Under the pieces are notes generated by a model that ran no database searches, was not told where the DNA came from, and saw nothing but the letters and a program-made list of their open reading frames with translations. Shown one piece after another: positions 1 through 10,042 of a stretch of DNA of 64,000 bases; position 1 is the first letter of the stretch, and each line of letters starts with the position of its first letter. A program made the position numbers and the translations under genes. The DNA comes from DASYQD01 sp963846495. Its GTDB lineage: Bacteria > Acidobacteriota > Thermoanaerobaculia > Multivoradales > JAIOJS01. The stretch spans positions 62,001 to 126,000 of the forward strand of contig CAWJWP010000001.1 in the NCBI GenBank assembly GCA_963846495.1, read 5' to 3'.

Positions 1-255
1 GACGACCGCCGCCGCCCAGCGGGTGAGCAGCCCGAGGGCGAGCAGGATGCCGCACGCGAGCTGCGCGTAGGCGGAGAGGTAGGCGCAGAAGAGCGAGTAG
101 GGGAAGCCGTTCTTGGCCAGGAAATCGCGGAACTCGAGCATCTTCGCCTGCGAGAAGACGTTGTCCTGCGTGCCGTAGACGAGGACGAAGGCAATGAACA
201 GGCGTAGCAGCAGCGGCGCGAGCTCGCGGTAGCGGTCGAGGATGCGGTCGATCAT
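1..255 (-). CDS. DoxX-like membrane protein (C-terminus beyond window edge)
   Basis: About 85 residues of an open frame running off the left edge. It starts MIDRILDRYRELAPLLLRLF and then shows hydrophobic helices separated by a loop with FLAKNGFPYS and LACGILLALGLLTRWAA. This resembles the DoxX family of small four-helix inner-membrane proteins, whose role is poorly defined and often linked to redox balance. The ATG lies five bases after the stop of the TPR gene on the same strand, so the two are probably co-transcribed. Only the first half is visible, so the family call rests on the helix layout and loop residues. Confidence 0.6.
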   Translation of the reverse strand, partial: MIDRILDRYRELAPLLLRLFIAFVLVYGTQDNVFSQAKMLEFRDFLAKNGFPYSLFCAYLSAYAQLACGILLALGLLTRWAAAVV

Positions 256-260
256 CCCGA

Positions 261-1244
261 TTACCCCAGCTTCTTCAGCGCTTCCTTGGCGTCGTTCAAC
301 TTGGGGTCGAGCTTGAGGGCGGCCTGGTACTCGGCGCGCGCGCCGGCCTTGTTGCCTTGGCGCTCGAGGACCATGCCGAGGCGGTAGTGCGCGTTGGCGA
401 GCGGCGGCTCGTCGGACCCCGGCGTGTGGCCGATGTAGCGCCGCAGGGTCGCGGCGCCGCGGTCGAGCCGCTTGCCGGAGAGCGCCGCGGTGCGGCCGAC
501 TTGGTAAAGCGCCGGCCACGAGTCGGCGTCGGCGGCGAGAATCGCTTCGAAGACCTCGAAAGCGTCGTCCCAGCGCTCCTGCGTCTGGTAGAGGAGCCCG
601 AGCATCTGCTGCAGTCGCGGCTCGCCGGGGTGCTTCGCCAGCGCTTCCTTGACGATGCGCTCGGCTCCGGCGTTGTCCTTCTGGTTGAGGGCGATGGTGG
701 CGCGCGCCATGGCGCCGCGCACGGCGTCGCGCTTGGCGACCTCGTTCGCCTGCTCGCGCGCCTTGTCGACGCTGCCGCCCATGAAGCCGGGGGCGATGAG
801 GTAGAACTGGATGAGGTCGCCGCGGGCGTCGAGGTTGCCGGGATCGAGCTCGACGGCTTTCAGCCAGGCCGCGTGGGCATCTTTCGCCAACCCCGGCTTG
901 CGCAGCATGCTCGCTTCCTGCGCCGCGCGGCCGTAGGCGCGTCCCAGCGCGAGGAAGATGTCGCTGCGCTTGGGCGCCAGCTTGGTGGCCTTCTCCAGCC
1001 ACTCGACCGCTTCGTCCATCTTGCCGAGGCCGTTCAGCGTACGGCCGAGCCAGTAGGCGGCCTCGGCGTCCTTCGGATGCGCTGCGGCGTAGGGGGCGAA
1101 GACCTTGCGGGCCTCTTCGTAGCGGCGCGCTTCGAAGGCGGTGATCCCCGGCGCGAGCGGGCCGGTGGGCGCGGCAGCGGCGAGAACAGGTGAGGCGGCG
1201 GCGAACAGTAAGGCGACCAGCGCCCAAGAGCGATAGAGCTTCAT
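261..1244 (-). CDS. Exported TPR-repeat protein
   Basis: 327 residues. A signal peptide (about residues 1-23, ending ASPVLAAAAP) precedes a series of tetratricopeptide repeats. Good repeat units include AAYWLGRTLNGLGKMDEAVE, DIFLALGRAYGRAAQEA and AHYRLGMVLERQGNKAGARA near the C-terminus. TPR solenoids mediate protein-protein contacts; here the protein would act in the periplasm or at the outer membrane. It sits immediately upstream of the DoxX-like gene with a five-base gap. No enzymatic domain is visible and the partner is unknown. Start and frame are clean. Confidence 0.85.
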   Translation of the reverse strand: MKLYRSWALVALLFAAASPVLAAAAPTGPLAPGITAFEARRYEEARKVFAPYAAAHPKDAEAAYWLGRTLNGLGKMDEAVEWLEKATKLAPKRSDIFLALGRAYGRAAQEASMLRKPGLAKDAHAAWLKAVELDPGNLDARGDLIQFYLIAPGFMGGSVDKAREQANEVAKRDAVRGAMARATIALNQKDNAGAERIVKEALAKHPGEPRLQQMLGLLYQTQERWDDAFEVFEAILAADADSWPALYQVGRTAALSGKRLDRGAATLRRYIGHTPGSDEPPLANAHYRLGMVLERQGNKAGARAEYQAALKLDPKLNDAKEALKKLG

Positions 1245-1320
1245 GCGACACCTCGCGACGCGTTCTATACGCAGAGAACGCTCGCAGGTTGCCGCCGGTT
1301 CCCGCTTTGTGGGGGCGCGG

Positions 1321-2187
1321 CTACCCGCCGGCTTTCCAGCCCGCCGCGGTCTCGCGCGCGAAGTCGGCGAAGCTCCGCGGCGGCTTGCCGAGCACCCGCT
1401 CGATCCGCGCCAGCGCTTCGTCGCTCGCCTTCAAGCCCTCACGCTGGAAGAAGTCGTACATCATGCGGAAGTCGTAGGCGAGCGCCGGCGGCAGGTAGCG
1501 GAGGTTCTGCTGCTCCCAGGCGTCGAGGTCGTCGCCGCCGTAGCGCACCTCGCGGCCGAGGACCTCGCTCCACGTCGCGGCGGTGCTCTCGCCGGTCACC
1601 ACGTCGGGCCCGACGAGGTCATAGGTCTCGCCCGAATGACCATCCGTCGTCAGCGCCAGCGCCGCGGCGTCGGCGATGTCGCGCACGTCGACGCGCGAGA
1701 GGCCGGCGCTGCCGAGCGGCTGCGGGTAGACGCCGTACTGCAGCATCGCGTCCTTGAACCAGTAATCGTTCTGGAAGAAGTTGTTGGGGCGCAGCACGGT
1801 GTACTCGAGGCCCGACGCCGCGAGCGCCATCTCGATCGGCAGCTTGCCGCCGAAGTGGGGGAGGTGAGGCGCCTTGTCGACGTCGTGCACCGAGAGGTAG
1901 ACGACGCGCCGCACGCCGCACTCGCGCGCGCCGTTGACGCCCAGCAGCCCCTCGTGCGTCTCGCTGGGGGTGACGGTGTTGATGAGGAAGAGGGCGTCGT
2001 AGCCCTTGAAGACGTTGCGCACCGTCGCCGGCTCGCCGAGGTCGCCCACCACGGGCTGCGTGCCTTCCGGCACCGGCTTGCCGCCGCCGCGCGTCAGCAC
2101 CGCGACCTCGTGGCCGCCGCGCTCGAGCAGCGCCTGCACGACGGCCGACCCCACCGTCCCCGTCCCACCCGTGACCATCACGCGCAT
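1321..2187 (-). CDS. NmrA-like NAD(P)-binding oxidoreductase
   Basis: 288 residues. The N-terminus MRVMVTGGTGTVGSAVVQAL is a Rossmann dinucleotide-binding loop (GxxGxxG type). It is followed by the NmrA/atypical-SDR pattern: YDALFLINTVTPSE, a central VVYLSVHD, and EYTVLRPNNFFQN, which is typical of NAD(P)H-binding quinone-reductase-like proteins. No classical SDR YxxxK pair is seen, consistent with redox-sensing or quinone-reducing relatives. The start is fixed by GGAAGGAG seven bases upstream of the ATG; the frame stays open much further upstream but only as antisense to rfbF. It is divergent from rfbF across about 87 bp. Confidence 0.85.
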   Translation of the reverse strand: MRVMVTGGTGTVGSAVVQALLERGGHEVAVLTRGGGKPVPEGTQPVVGDLGEPATVRNVFKGYDALFLINTVTPSETHEGLLGVNGARECGVRRVVYLSVHDVDKAPHLPHFGGKLPIEMALAASGLEYTVLRPNNFFQNDYWFKDAMLQYGVYPQPLGSAGLSRVDVRDIADAAALALTTDGHSGETYDLVGPDVVTGESTAATWSEVLGREVRYGGDDLDAWEQQNLRYLPPALAYDFRMMYDFFQREGLKASDEALARIERVLGKPPRSFADFARETAAGWKAGG

Positions 2188-2274
2188 CGCTCGCTCCTTC
2201 CGGTTGCGGGCCCGCCGGTGAGGCGGGGCCATGCGCATCCTACACAGCCGACAGCCGATAGAATCCCAGCCCGC

Positions 2275-3099
2275 ATGGCAGGAGACGCAGCCTCGCTCCC
2301 AGGTTTGATCCGGAGGCGCCGGGACATCCCGGTGGTCATCCTCTGCGGCGGCCAGGGCACCCGCCTGCGCGAGGAGACCGAGCACCGCCCCAAGCCGATG
2401 GTGGAGGTGGGGACGCGCCCCATCCTCTGGCACATCATGAAGCTCTACGGCGCCCACGGCCTCGACCGCTTCGTGCTCTGCCTCGGCTACAAGGGCTGGG
2501 AGATCAAGCAGTACTTCCTGCGCTACAAGGAGATGCTCGGCGACTTCACGGTGGCGATGGACGGCAGTCGGCCGCTCGAGTTCCACGACGAGAACGGTGT
2601 CGAGAGCTGGCGGGTCACCTGCGCCGAGACCGGCGCCGACACCGCCACCGGCGCGCGGCTCCAGCTCGTGCGCCGCTATCTCGACGCGCCCACCTTCTGC
2701 CTCACCTACGGCGACGCCGTCTCCGACGTCGACGTCGGCGCGCTGCTCGAGTTCCACCGCAAGGAAGGGCGGCTCGCCACCGTCACCGGCGTTCACCCGA
2801 CCTCGCGCTACGGCGAGATCGAGGTCGAGGGCAGCCGTGTCAGCGAGTTCGCCGAGAAGCCGGTGGCGCAGGGCCTCGTCTCGGGCGGCTTCTTCGTCTT
2901 CCAGCGGGAGGCGCTCGACTACCTCGACGACGACCCGCAGCTCTTCCTCGAGCAGAAGCCGCTGCGCAACCTGGCGCGCGACGGCCAGCTCTCCGTCTAC
3001 GTGCACGAGGGCTTCTGGCACCCGATGGACACCTACCGCGACTACCTGCACCTGAACGCGCTGTGGAAGCAGGAGCGGCCGCCGTGGAAGGTGTGGTGA
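2275..3099 (+). CDS. rfbF: Glucose-1-phosphate cytidylyltransferase
   Basis: 274 residues. It has the nucleotidyltransferase signature IPVVILCGGQGTRLREETEH near the N-terminus, then RPKPMVEVGTRPILWHIMKL, LTYGDAVSDVD (metal-binding Asp), and GFWHPMDTYRDYLHLNALW at the end, all characteristic of RfbF. The enzyme makes CDP-glucose from CTP and glucose-1-phosphate, the first step toward CDP-deoxysugars of surface polysaccharide. An epimerase-like gene follows after 16 bp, so an operon is likely. The usual next gene, CDP-glucose 4,6-dehydratase, is not in the window. Another in-frame ATG exists at the second metal-site region but would remove the signature; 2275 is the natural start. Confidence 0.93.
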   Translation: MAGDAASLPGLIRRRRDIPVVILCGGQGTRLREETEHRPKPMVEVGTRPILWHIMKLYGAHGLDRFVLCLGYKGWEIKQYFLRYKEMLGDFTVAMDGSRPLEFHDENGVESWRVTCAETGADTATGARLQLVRRYLDAPTFCLTYGDAVSDVDVGALLEFHRKEGRLATVTGVHPTSRYGEIEVEGSRVSEFAEKPVAQGLVSGGFFVFQREALDYLDDDPQLFLEQKPLRNLARDGQLSVYVHEGFWHPMDTYRDYLHLNALWKQERPPWKVW

Positions 3100-3115
3100 G
3101 CGCGGGCGTCGCGCC

Positions 3116-3650
3116 GTGATCTTCGAGGAGACGGCGCTCGCGGGGGTGTGGGTGCTCGAGCCCGAGCGCCACCGCGACAACCGCGGCTGGTTCGCGCGCA
3201 CCTTCGATCGCGAGGCGATGGCGGCGCGCGGCCTCGCCACCGCGGTGCGCGCAGGGCGCCAGCTCCTACAACCAGCTGCGCGGCACGGTGCGCGGCCTCC
3301 ACCTGCAGGCGGCGCCGTTCGAGGAGTGCAAGCTGGTGCGCGTCACCCGCGGCTCGATCTTCGACGTCGTCGTCGACGTGCGCGCGGGCAGCCCGACGCG
3401 CGGCCGTCACGTCGCCGTCGAGCTCTCCGCCGAGGCCGGCAACCAGGTCTACGTGCCGGCCGGCTTCGCGCACGGCTTCCAGACGCTGGAGGACGACTCC
3501 GAGGTCGCGTACCTGATCTCGGCGCCGTACTCCGCCGAGCACGCGCGCGGCTACCGCTACGACGACCCGACGCTCGCCATCCCCTGGCCGCACGAGATGA
3601 CGATGATCTCCGACCGCGACCTGCTGCTGCCGCGCTTCGGCGAGGAGTGA
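3116..3650 (+). CDS. rfbC: RfbC-like dTDP-4-dehydrorhamnose 3,5-epimerase family protein (one frame break)
   Basis: The GTG-started frame reads IFEETALAGVWVLEPERHRD and continues to about 3250. The rest of the cupin is in another frame: GASSYNQLRGTVRGLHLQ, VRVTRGSIFDVVVDVR, YVPAGFAHGFQTLEDDSEVAYL. These are the hallmark RfbC motifs: the catalytic His of RGLH, the VVVD strand and the GFAHGF loop. Removing one base near 3250 restores a single product of about 177 residues, normal for the family. It sits between rfbF and the DUF4910 gene. With RfbF next door the substrate may be a CDP- rather than dTDP-sugar (inference). Confidence 0.85.
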
Positions 3651-3661
3651 GGCAGGCAAGC

Positions 3662-4982
3662 GTGGCGTCGCCGTTGCGCGAGCTGGTGCGCGGCCTCGAC
3701 CTCGGCGAGGTCGGCGCCGCGATGCACGCCTTCGCCGCCGAGCTGCAGCCGCTGCCGCGCAGCCTGACGGGAGACGGCGTGCGCGCGACGCTGGCGCGCA
3801 TCGGCGAGCGCATCCCACTCCAGGTGCACGAGGTGCCCACCGGCACGCCGGTGCTCGACTGGACGGTGCCGCGCGAGTGGAACCTAGTGGACGCGTGGAT
3901 CAAGGGTCCCGACGGTCTTGTCGCTCATCGAAGCGAAACGCTCGCCGCTTCACGTTGTTGGCTACAGCGTGCCGGTGCAGGCGCAGCTACAGCTCGCCAA
4001 GCTGCAGGAGCACCTGCACTCGCTGCCCGACCATCCGGAGTGGGTGCCGTACCGCACCTCGTACTGGCGCGAGACCTGGGGCTTCTGCCTGCCGCACCGG
4101 CAGCGCGCGGCGCTCGGCGAGGGCGAGTACGAGGTGTGCGTCGACGCGACGCTCGCCGACGGCGCGCTCAGCTACGGCGAGTGCTTCCTGCCCGGCGAGA
4201 GCGAGCGCGAGGTCCTGATCTCCTGCCACGTCTGCCACCCGGCGCTCGCCAACGACAACCTGTCGGGGATCGCGCTCGCGGCCTTCCTCGCCGAGCGGCT
4301 GGCCGGCGTGCCGCGGCGCTACGGCTACCGCTTCCTGTTCGTGCCGGGGACGATCGGCGCCATCACCTGGCTGGCGCGCAACGAGGAGCGCGTCGACCGC
4401 ATCGCGCACGGCCTCGTCGTCGCCAACGTTGGCGACGGCGGCGGCTTCCACTACAAGCAGAGCCGCCGCGGCGACGCCGAGATCGACCGCGCCGTGCCGC
4501 GCGCGCTCGCCGACCTCGGCGAGCGCGTCGAGGTCGAGCCGTTCGTGCCCTTCGGCTACGACGAGCGCCAGTACTGCTCGCCCGGCTTCGACTTGGCGGT
4601 CGGCTCGCTCACCCGCACGCCGTGGGGTCGCTATCCCGAGTACCACACCTCGGCCGACGACCTGAGCTTCATCACGCCGGCGGCGCTCGCGGGCTCGCTG
4701 CGCGCCTACCTCGCGGTGATGGAGCTCCTCGAAGCGAACCGCCGCTACCGCAACCTCGCGCCGAAAGGAGAGCCGCAGCTCGGCCGCCGCGGCCTCTATC
4801 GCTCGCTCGGCGGCGAGACCCACGGCCGCGAGCGCGAGCTGGCGCTCCTCTGGGTGCTCAACCAGTCCGACGGCGGACCCGACCTGCTGGCGATCGCCGA
4901 GCGCTCGGGCTTGCCGTTCACCGCCATCGCCGAGGCGGCGGAAGCGCTGGTGACGGCGGACCTGCTCGCCGCGATCCCCTAG
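3662..4982 (+). CDS. DUF4910-family M28-like aminopeptidase (one frame break)
   Basis: The GTG start 11 bases after the rfbC stop gives SPLRELVRGLDLGEVGAAMH, ending in ...DAWIKGPDG. One inserted T near 3916 (CTTG for CTG) breaks the frame; dropping it gives DGLSLIEAKRSPLHVVGYS and a continuous protein of about 440 residues. Zinc-site residues of the M28-like fold are visible: LISCHVCHPALANDNLSG, then FLFVPGTIGAITWLARNE, and PEYHTSADDL near the C-terminus. A winged-helix-like tail follows. Proteins of this type often sit in deoxysugar or polysaccharide clusters, as here, with an unclear substrate. Confidence 0.82.
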
Positions 4983-4992
4983 CCCTCGCGCC

Positions 4993-6822
4993 TCAGCGCC
5001 CGGTCAGCGGCTCGGCCGCCACCTGCACCGTGCGGCGCAGGTAGGACGTCGTACCGCCCAGCTCGTCGCGCACGCTGAGCGCCAGCAGGTGCTCGCCTTT
5101 GCCGAGCTCCACTCCGACGTCGTAGGCGAAGCTCTTGCCGAAGGCGGTGAGCACCTCGGCCTCCGTCACGCGCAGCGGCACCTCGAGCTGGCGTAGCGCG
5201 CTGCGGCCGCCGCCGGGCTCGCCGATCATCACCAGCACCCGCAGCTTGCCCTCGTAGACGTGCTCGCGGGTGATGGTGGCGAGCTTGAAGAGCGGCACCA
5301 GCAGCCGCGCGGTGACCAGCTGGCGGCCGCCGTCGAGCGGCTTCGGAGGCAGCATCTCGACGGCGACGCCGAGCGGGTTGTCCTCGTAACCGTGGATCAG
5401 TGCGGCCAGCATGCGGTCGGCCGCCTGCTCGAGGACCGGTTTGTCGCGGTAGTTGCGCCGGTAGGCAAGCCGCACGCCCGGGCGCTTCACCTTCACCTCG
5501 GTGCGGTGCTCCCTGCCGTCGCCGCGATGGCTCGGTGTGTAGCCAAGGCTGTAGTAGGTGCCCAGGCCCTCGCGCATCCGCGCCAGGTCGCGCGTGAAGT
5601 CGTTGGTGTCGATGATGGCGCGGCCGCCGGTCTCGTGCGCCAGGTAGACGAGCGGGTCTTTCACGTTGGCCGCGGTCATCGAGACCACCGCCGGGATCGC
5701 CAGCAGCCCTTCGTCGCCGGACCGTGGTCCATCGCTGCCCAGAGTGGAGAGCCCCGACGCCTGCAACGTGTAGAGGCTCACCCGATGGGCGCTGGCGTGG
5801 GCGGCGAGCCGCCGGAGGTCGTTGGTGAGGTCGTAGCGCGCGGCGTCGAGGGCGGCCGACTGCGCCTGGTAGGTGCTCGCATCTCCGGTGGTGTCGAGCA
5901 TGGGGATGCCGAATCCGCCCTCGGACGGCTTGGGCATCCCTCGCTCTCCTCCGCTGTCCGGCTGCGAGGTGTAGCCGACGCCCGAGGTCGCGGCGCCGCC
6001 GGCGCAGATCTGGAAGAGCACCTCGAACAGCTCCTGCCCCGGTTGCAGCGGAAGACCGTCGCTCACGTAGAGCAGCGCCTTGCGTCCCGGCAGCCCGGCG
6101 AGCGAGTTGACGAGGTACGCGAGCTGCCCGAGGGTGGCGCGGGTGTTCTGCCGCGTGGACTCGGCGAAACCCTCCACCGGACCGAGGACGTTGTGCGCGC
6201 AGGGAGTGCCTTGAATGATGTTCTGCTTTTGGATGGTGACGAGGGCCTGCACGGCGGAGACGCGCGCGAGCTCGACTTCGTGGCCGTGCGCGGTCAGCTC
6301 GTCGACCGCGTCGAGCGCGGCCGCCACCGCCGCCGGGTCGCTGGAGAAGGGCAGCCGCACCGAGAAACCGCCCTTGCCCTGAGCGGCGATCAGCACCCGC
6401 TCACCGGCGAGACCCTGGGCGAGGAAGTCGCGGACCTGGCGCAGCGCGCGGGTGCGGCTGGCGGGGCGAAGGTGAATATTGTCGACGTAGACGACGACGT
6501 GGCCCTTCGCGTCGGCGGCCTGCGCCGTAGGAGTCGCGGCGGTCGTCGGCGCGGCTGGGACGACGGCGGCCGATGGGGCTGGAGGAGCGGCGCCGCGCGA
6601 GACTCGCTCGAAGTTGGTGAGCTCGACGCGCCGGCCGTCCTCGAAGAGCTGGAAGTCGCCGCGCTGAAGGTCGGTCACCGGCCGCCCTTGTGCGTCGCGC
6701 ACCTCGACGTCGACGGTGACGACGTTGACCTCGAGCGTCTCGCCGTAGTCCTGGGCCGGCGCGGCGCCGGCGGCGAGCAGCAATCCGAAGAGGGCGAGCC
6801 CGACCGCGTGCCGCTGCGTCAT
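4993..6822 (-). CDS. Secreted VWFA-related domain protein
   Basis: 609 residues. The signal peptide is HAVGLALFGLLLAAGAAPAQ. Next comes a beta-sandwich segment (VDVEVRDAQGRPVTDLQRGD, then FQLFEDGRRVELTNFERV), which is the typical opening of the acidobacterial VWFA-related family. The von Willebrand A-like domain follows: VVVYVDNIHLRPASRTRALR, GRKALLYVSDGLPLQPGQEL, with a C-terminal domain after TYYSLGYTPSHRGDGR. The first VWA strand reads VVVYVDN, so a canonical DxSxS MIDAS is not evident. The chosen ATG directly precedes the signal peptide; a longer frame upstream lacks one. It is convergent with the DUF4910 gene (11 bp apart). Function is unknown; the family is secreted or envelope-associated. 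Confidence 0.82.
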   Translation of the reverse strand: MTQRHAVGLALFGLLLAAGAAPAQDYGETLEVNVVTVDVEVRDAQGRPVTDLQRGDFQLFEDGRRVELTNFERVSRGAAPPAPSAAVVPAAPTTAATPTAQAADAKGHVVVYVDNIHLRPASRTRALRQVRDFLAQGLAGERVLIAAQGKGGFSVRLPFSSDPAAVAAALDAVDELTAHGHEVELARVSAVQALVTIQKQNIIQGTPCAHNVLGPVEGFAESTRQNTRATLGQLAYLVNSLAGLPGRKALLYVSDGLPLQPGQELFEVLFQICAGGAATSGVGYTSQPDSGGERGMPKPSEGGFGIPMLDTTGDASTYQAQSAALDAARYDLTNDLRRLAAHASAHRVSLYTLQASGLSTLGSDGPRSGDEGLLAIPAVVSMTAANVKDPLVYLAHETGGRAIIDTNDFTRDLARMREGLGTYYSLGYTPSHRGDGREHRTEVKVKRPGVRLAYRRNYRDKPVLEQAADRMLAALIHGYEDNPLGVAVEMLPPKPLDGGRQLVTARLLVPLFKLATITREHVYEGKLRVLVMIGEPGGGRSALRQLEVPLRVTEAEVLTAFGKSFAYDVGVELGKGEHLLALSVRDELGGTTSYLRRTVQVAAEPLTGR

Positions 6823-6974
6823 GGCGAGTCCTCGCAGGACGTACGAGAGTCTTGCGGGTGCGCGTTGCAACGGGTGTTCCACGGGCGCCTCGCCTGCGGC
6901 GCGACGAGCGCGTCCTCGCAGCGAGCGCCGGCCGGGCTGGGTCGAAGCGCCGCCTGCCGAGGACGGCAGCGTCA

Positions 6975-7538
6975 CTAGGCCGAGTCGCCTGCGTCGTCGG
7001 GCGAGGTGGGGCGGTCGCGGCGCGGCGCGATGTCGACGCCGCCGCGCATGACGACGCGGCTGCCCGGCGGCACGTCCTGCGCCACCACCGCGTTGACGCC
7101 GATGAAGGAGCCGTCGCCGATGGTGATGGCGCCGATCACTTTGGCGCCGGCGCCGATGAAGACGTCGTCGCCGATCGCCGGCATGCGCTCGCGGTGGTCG
7201 GGGCTCGGCGAGCCGATCGTCACCTGGTGGAGCAGGGTGGCGTTGCGGCCGATGCGCGCGTAGCCGCCGACGACGATCCCCACGCCGTGCACGATCCTCA
7301 GGCCGGGACCGATCTCGGCGGCCGGCCCGATCTCGACGCCGGTCAGGAACTGGTTGAAGCGCGACACTGCCGGCCCGAGCACCGGGATGCCGAGGCGCTT
7401 GAACCAGTGCGCGAGGCGGTGCAGCACGACCGCCTGGTAGCCGGTCTCGAAGAGCAGCGACTCGACGACGTACCAGGGGAACGGCTTGCGCTTGATCTCA
7501 CGCAGGCGGCGGGTGTCCTCGCGGAGGTTGGCGAACAT
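6975..7538 (-). CDS. Serine O-acetyltransferase-like hexapeptide-repeat enzyme
   Basis: 187 residues. The left-handed beta-helix hexapeptides are clear: GVEIGPAAEIGPGLRIVHG, VGIVVGGYARIGRNATLL, then VTIGSPSPDHRERMPAIGD and GAKVIGAITIGDGSFIGVNA. The HGVGIVVGG / LLHQVTIG pattern is that of CysE/EpsC-like serine acetyltransferases. Its ATG overlaps the stop of the upstream glycosyltransferase (TGATG), implying translational coupling. That context points to acetylation in polysaccharide assembly rather than cysteine synthesis, although the CysE reaction (acetyl-CoA plus serine) cannot be excluded. Confidence 0.8.
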   Translation of the reverse strand: MFANLREDTRRLREIKRKPFPWYVVESLLFETGYQAVVLHRLAHWFKRLGIPVLGPAVSRFNQFLTGVEIGPAAEIGPGLRIVHGVGIVVGGYARIGRNATLLHQVTIGSPSPDHRERMPAIGDDVFIGAGAKVIGAITIGDGSFIGVNAVVAQDVPPGSRVVMRGGVDIAPRRDRPTSPDDAGDSA

Positions 7539-10002
7539 CAGCGCGGCTCCGGCGACGGTGCGGGCGCGGTAGCGGGCGCGGGCGAGGCGGTTGCGGCCGC
7601 CGGCGCTGCTGCCGTGACCTCGACCGGCACGCGCAGCGTACGCCCGCCGTTGCGCTCCGAGAACCAGGCGACGGTCTCGAACACCGGATCGAGCTCGAGC
7701 AGGTAGCGGCCCGGCTCCGCGGGAGCGACGACGCGTAGCGTCACCTTCGACTCGCCGGCGGGCGGCAGCGGCCGCCGGCAGCTCGGTGCGCTCGCCGTCG
7801 CGGAGGACCGCGTTGCCCTGCGCGTCGAGCCAGTGGTAGGCGAGCCGCACGCGCGCGCCGCCCTCGCGCCGCCACTCGGCGCGGCTGGTGTTGACGACGA
7901 CGGCGGGCACCTCGAAACGCTCGCCCGCGTGCACCTGCGGCGGCGCGGCGACGTCGCGCCACTGTACGGAGTACACGTCCGCTTCGAGACCTTCCGGCGC
8001 GCCGAGGTAGAGCAGCTCGGCGCCGACGAAGAACGAGTCCGGCTCCTTGGGCTGCCACGGCCAGCTGGGACATGACGGCGGCGGCAGCTCACGTTGCCAC
8101 GTGCGCGGCAGGCCGGTGCTCGTCTCGACGGTCAATCGATACGCGTAGAGCGTGCCGGTCTTGATCGTCCAGCGCGCGCTCGGCCGCCGCGGCGCGAGCA
8201 CCACGCGGCGCGACTCACCGGCGCCGAGCTCGAACGTCTCGCGCGCGCCGCCGAGCTGCACCTCGACGCGGTTGTGCGGCGCCAGGCTGCCGATCTCGAA
8301 GGCGAGCGGCCCGAGCGGCCGGTCGGCGACGAGGTGGAGCTCGACCGGCACGCCGCCGAAGACCCACATCCGCTCGGTGAGCGGCAGGAACGCCTCGCGG
8401 CGGCCGATGAAGCGCACGCCGCCCATCGGCACGCGGTGATAGCCCGGCACGTTGCGCAGCGTCAGCTCGAGCGGCAGCCAGCGGTACGGCGCGCCGCGCA
8501 CGTGCATCTGCAGCGTCGGCTCCGGCCCCGGCATCCCCAGCGGCGCCAGCACGAGCGGCGATAGGAAGAGCCCTGCGAGCGCGTAGCCGGCGAGCACCAG
8601 CCAGCGCGGGCGAATCCGCGTGACGAGGAAGAGGAAGGCCGGGTAGACGTTGACGAAGTAGCGGTTGCCGACGAAGCCGCCGCCGCCCTGCCAGTTCCAG
8701 GCGATCTGCAGCAGGAAGAAGAGCGCGATGACGCCGGAGGCGCCGAGCAGCACCCAGCGCGGCGCGGAACGGCGGCCGTGGACGAGGAAGAGCGCCACCG
8801 CGAGCACCGCGAACGGCATGTATGGCAGCAGACCGGCGTGGCGGCCGACGAGGAAGTACGCAACGTTGAGAGCGAATTCGCTCGGCGAGGTGTCGGGCAG
8901 GCGGAAGATCCAACTGTAGGTGTTGCGGGTCGGCGACTCGGCGATGGCCGCCGCAGCGCCGCTCGGCGGCGGAGGCGTCGCAGAACCGACAGTGGCCGCA
9001 GGAGCGTCGGTTGCTGCGCCGGCAGTCGCTACAGCGTCAGCCGCCGATGTCGCCGCGGCGGGAGCGGTCGGGCTCGGCGAGCTCGCGTTTGCGGGCGGCG
9101 CGCTGCCAGGCGCCGCGCTCGAAGGCGGCGAGGTCGCCGGCACCGTCGCCAACGCATTCGGGAAGACCGGCATCTGACCCGGGCCGCAGAGCGTGAAGCC
9201 GCCGCGCTCGAGCTTGGCGGCCAGGTACGGCGTCGGCGTGCCGGTGAGCGCGAACGAGGCGCCGGCGAGCAACAGTAGGCAACCGCCTGCGCCGCCGAGC
9301 CAGCTCGCGAGCCGCCGCCAGCGGCGCTCGCGCCAGTGACTCCACAGCAGAGCCAGCGCGATCGCCGCGAGTTGCGGCTTGTTGAAGACCGCCAGTCCGA
9401 GCGCCGCTCCCGAAAGCGCCGCGAGCACCGCTTCGCGGCGCGGCCGCGGCAGCCCCTCCTCCTCGCCTTCGCGCGGCAGCCCGAGCCAGAGCGCGGCGCA
9501 GATCGCCGCCATGTTGAACACCTCGGGCTGCAGCCAGTAGACGTAGACGAAGCCCACCGACAGCACGAAGAACCCGGCAGCGAAGAGGGCAGGCGATGCC
9601 GGCGTCGTTGTAGCGGCGCAGGTAGAGCGCTCCCATCCAGATCATCGCCACCAGCAGCAGCGTGTTGAAGACGAGCATCCCGTGCGCGCCGCCGACACGG
9701 ACGAACGGCGCCGCGAACAGCGAGTAGACGAACGGCTTGGCGTACGACACCGTGCGCCAGCCGTCGGCGCTCATCAGGATCAGGTTGTTGACCGGCTGGT
9801 ACGGGAAGTCGACGAAGAAGCGGTCGACGTCAGCCGGCGAGAAGCGCAGGTCGGCGTCGTGTCCGAGCGACAGCGCCATCCCGTAATAAGCGGCCTCGTC
9901 GGCCTTGAGGTGCGTCGGCGCCCCCGGCCGCCCGAGCGCAAGCGGGAACAACAACAAAAAGGCCGAGAGCCCGACGAGTCCCAGCCGCGCTGTCGAGGTC
10001 AC
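7538..10002 (-). CDS. Multipass membrane glycosyltransferase-like protein (two frame breaks)
   Basis: Three frame segments make one protein of about 820 residues. The N-terminus has a TM helix followed by APTHLKADEAAYYGMALSLG, resembling the first periplasmic loop of GT39/PMT-like enzymes with acidic residues. The middle segment has many TM helices (NMAAICAALWLGL, LGASGVIALFFLLQIAWNWQ, LVTRIRPRWLVLAGYALAGL) and a low-complexity Ala/Pro/Ser loop near 8930-9110. The C-terminal half is a soluble beta-rich domain ending PVEVTAAAPAAATASPA. The breaks are near 9595 and 7775. The start is taken as GTG 10002 because an ATG at 10015 is in the wrong frame. It probably transfers a lipid-linked sugar; the substrate is unknown. 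Confidence 0.68.
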
Positions 10003-10042
10003 GGGCGCGCAGCATAACAGCGGGCTTGTCGACCGCCGGGCG

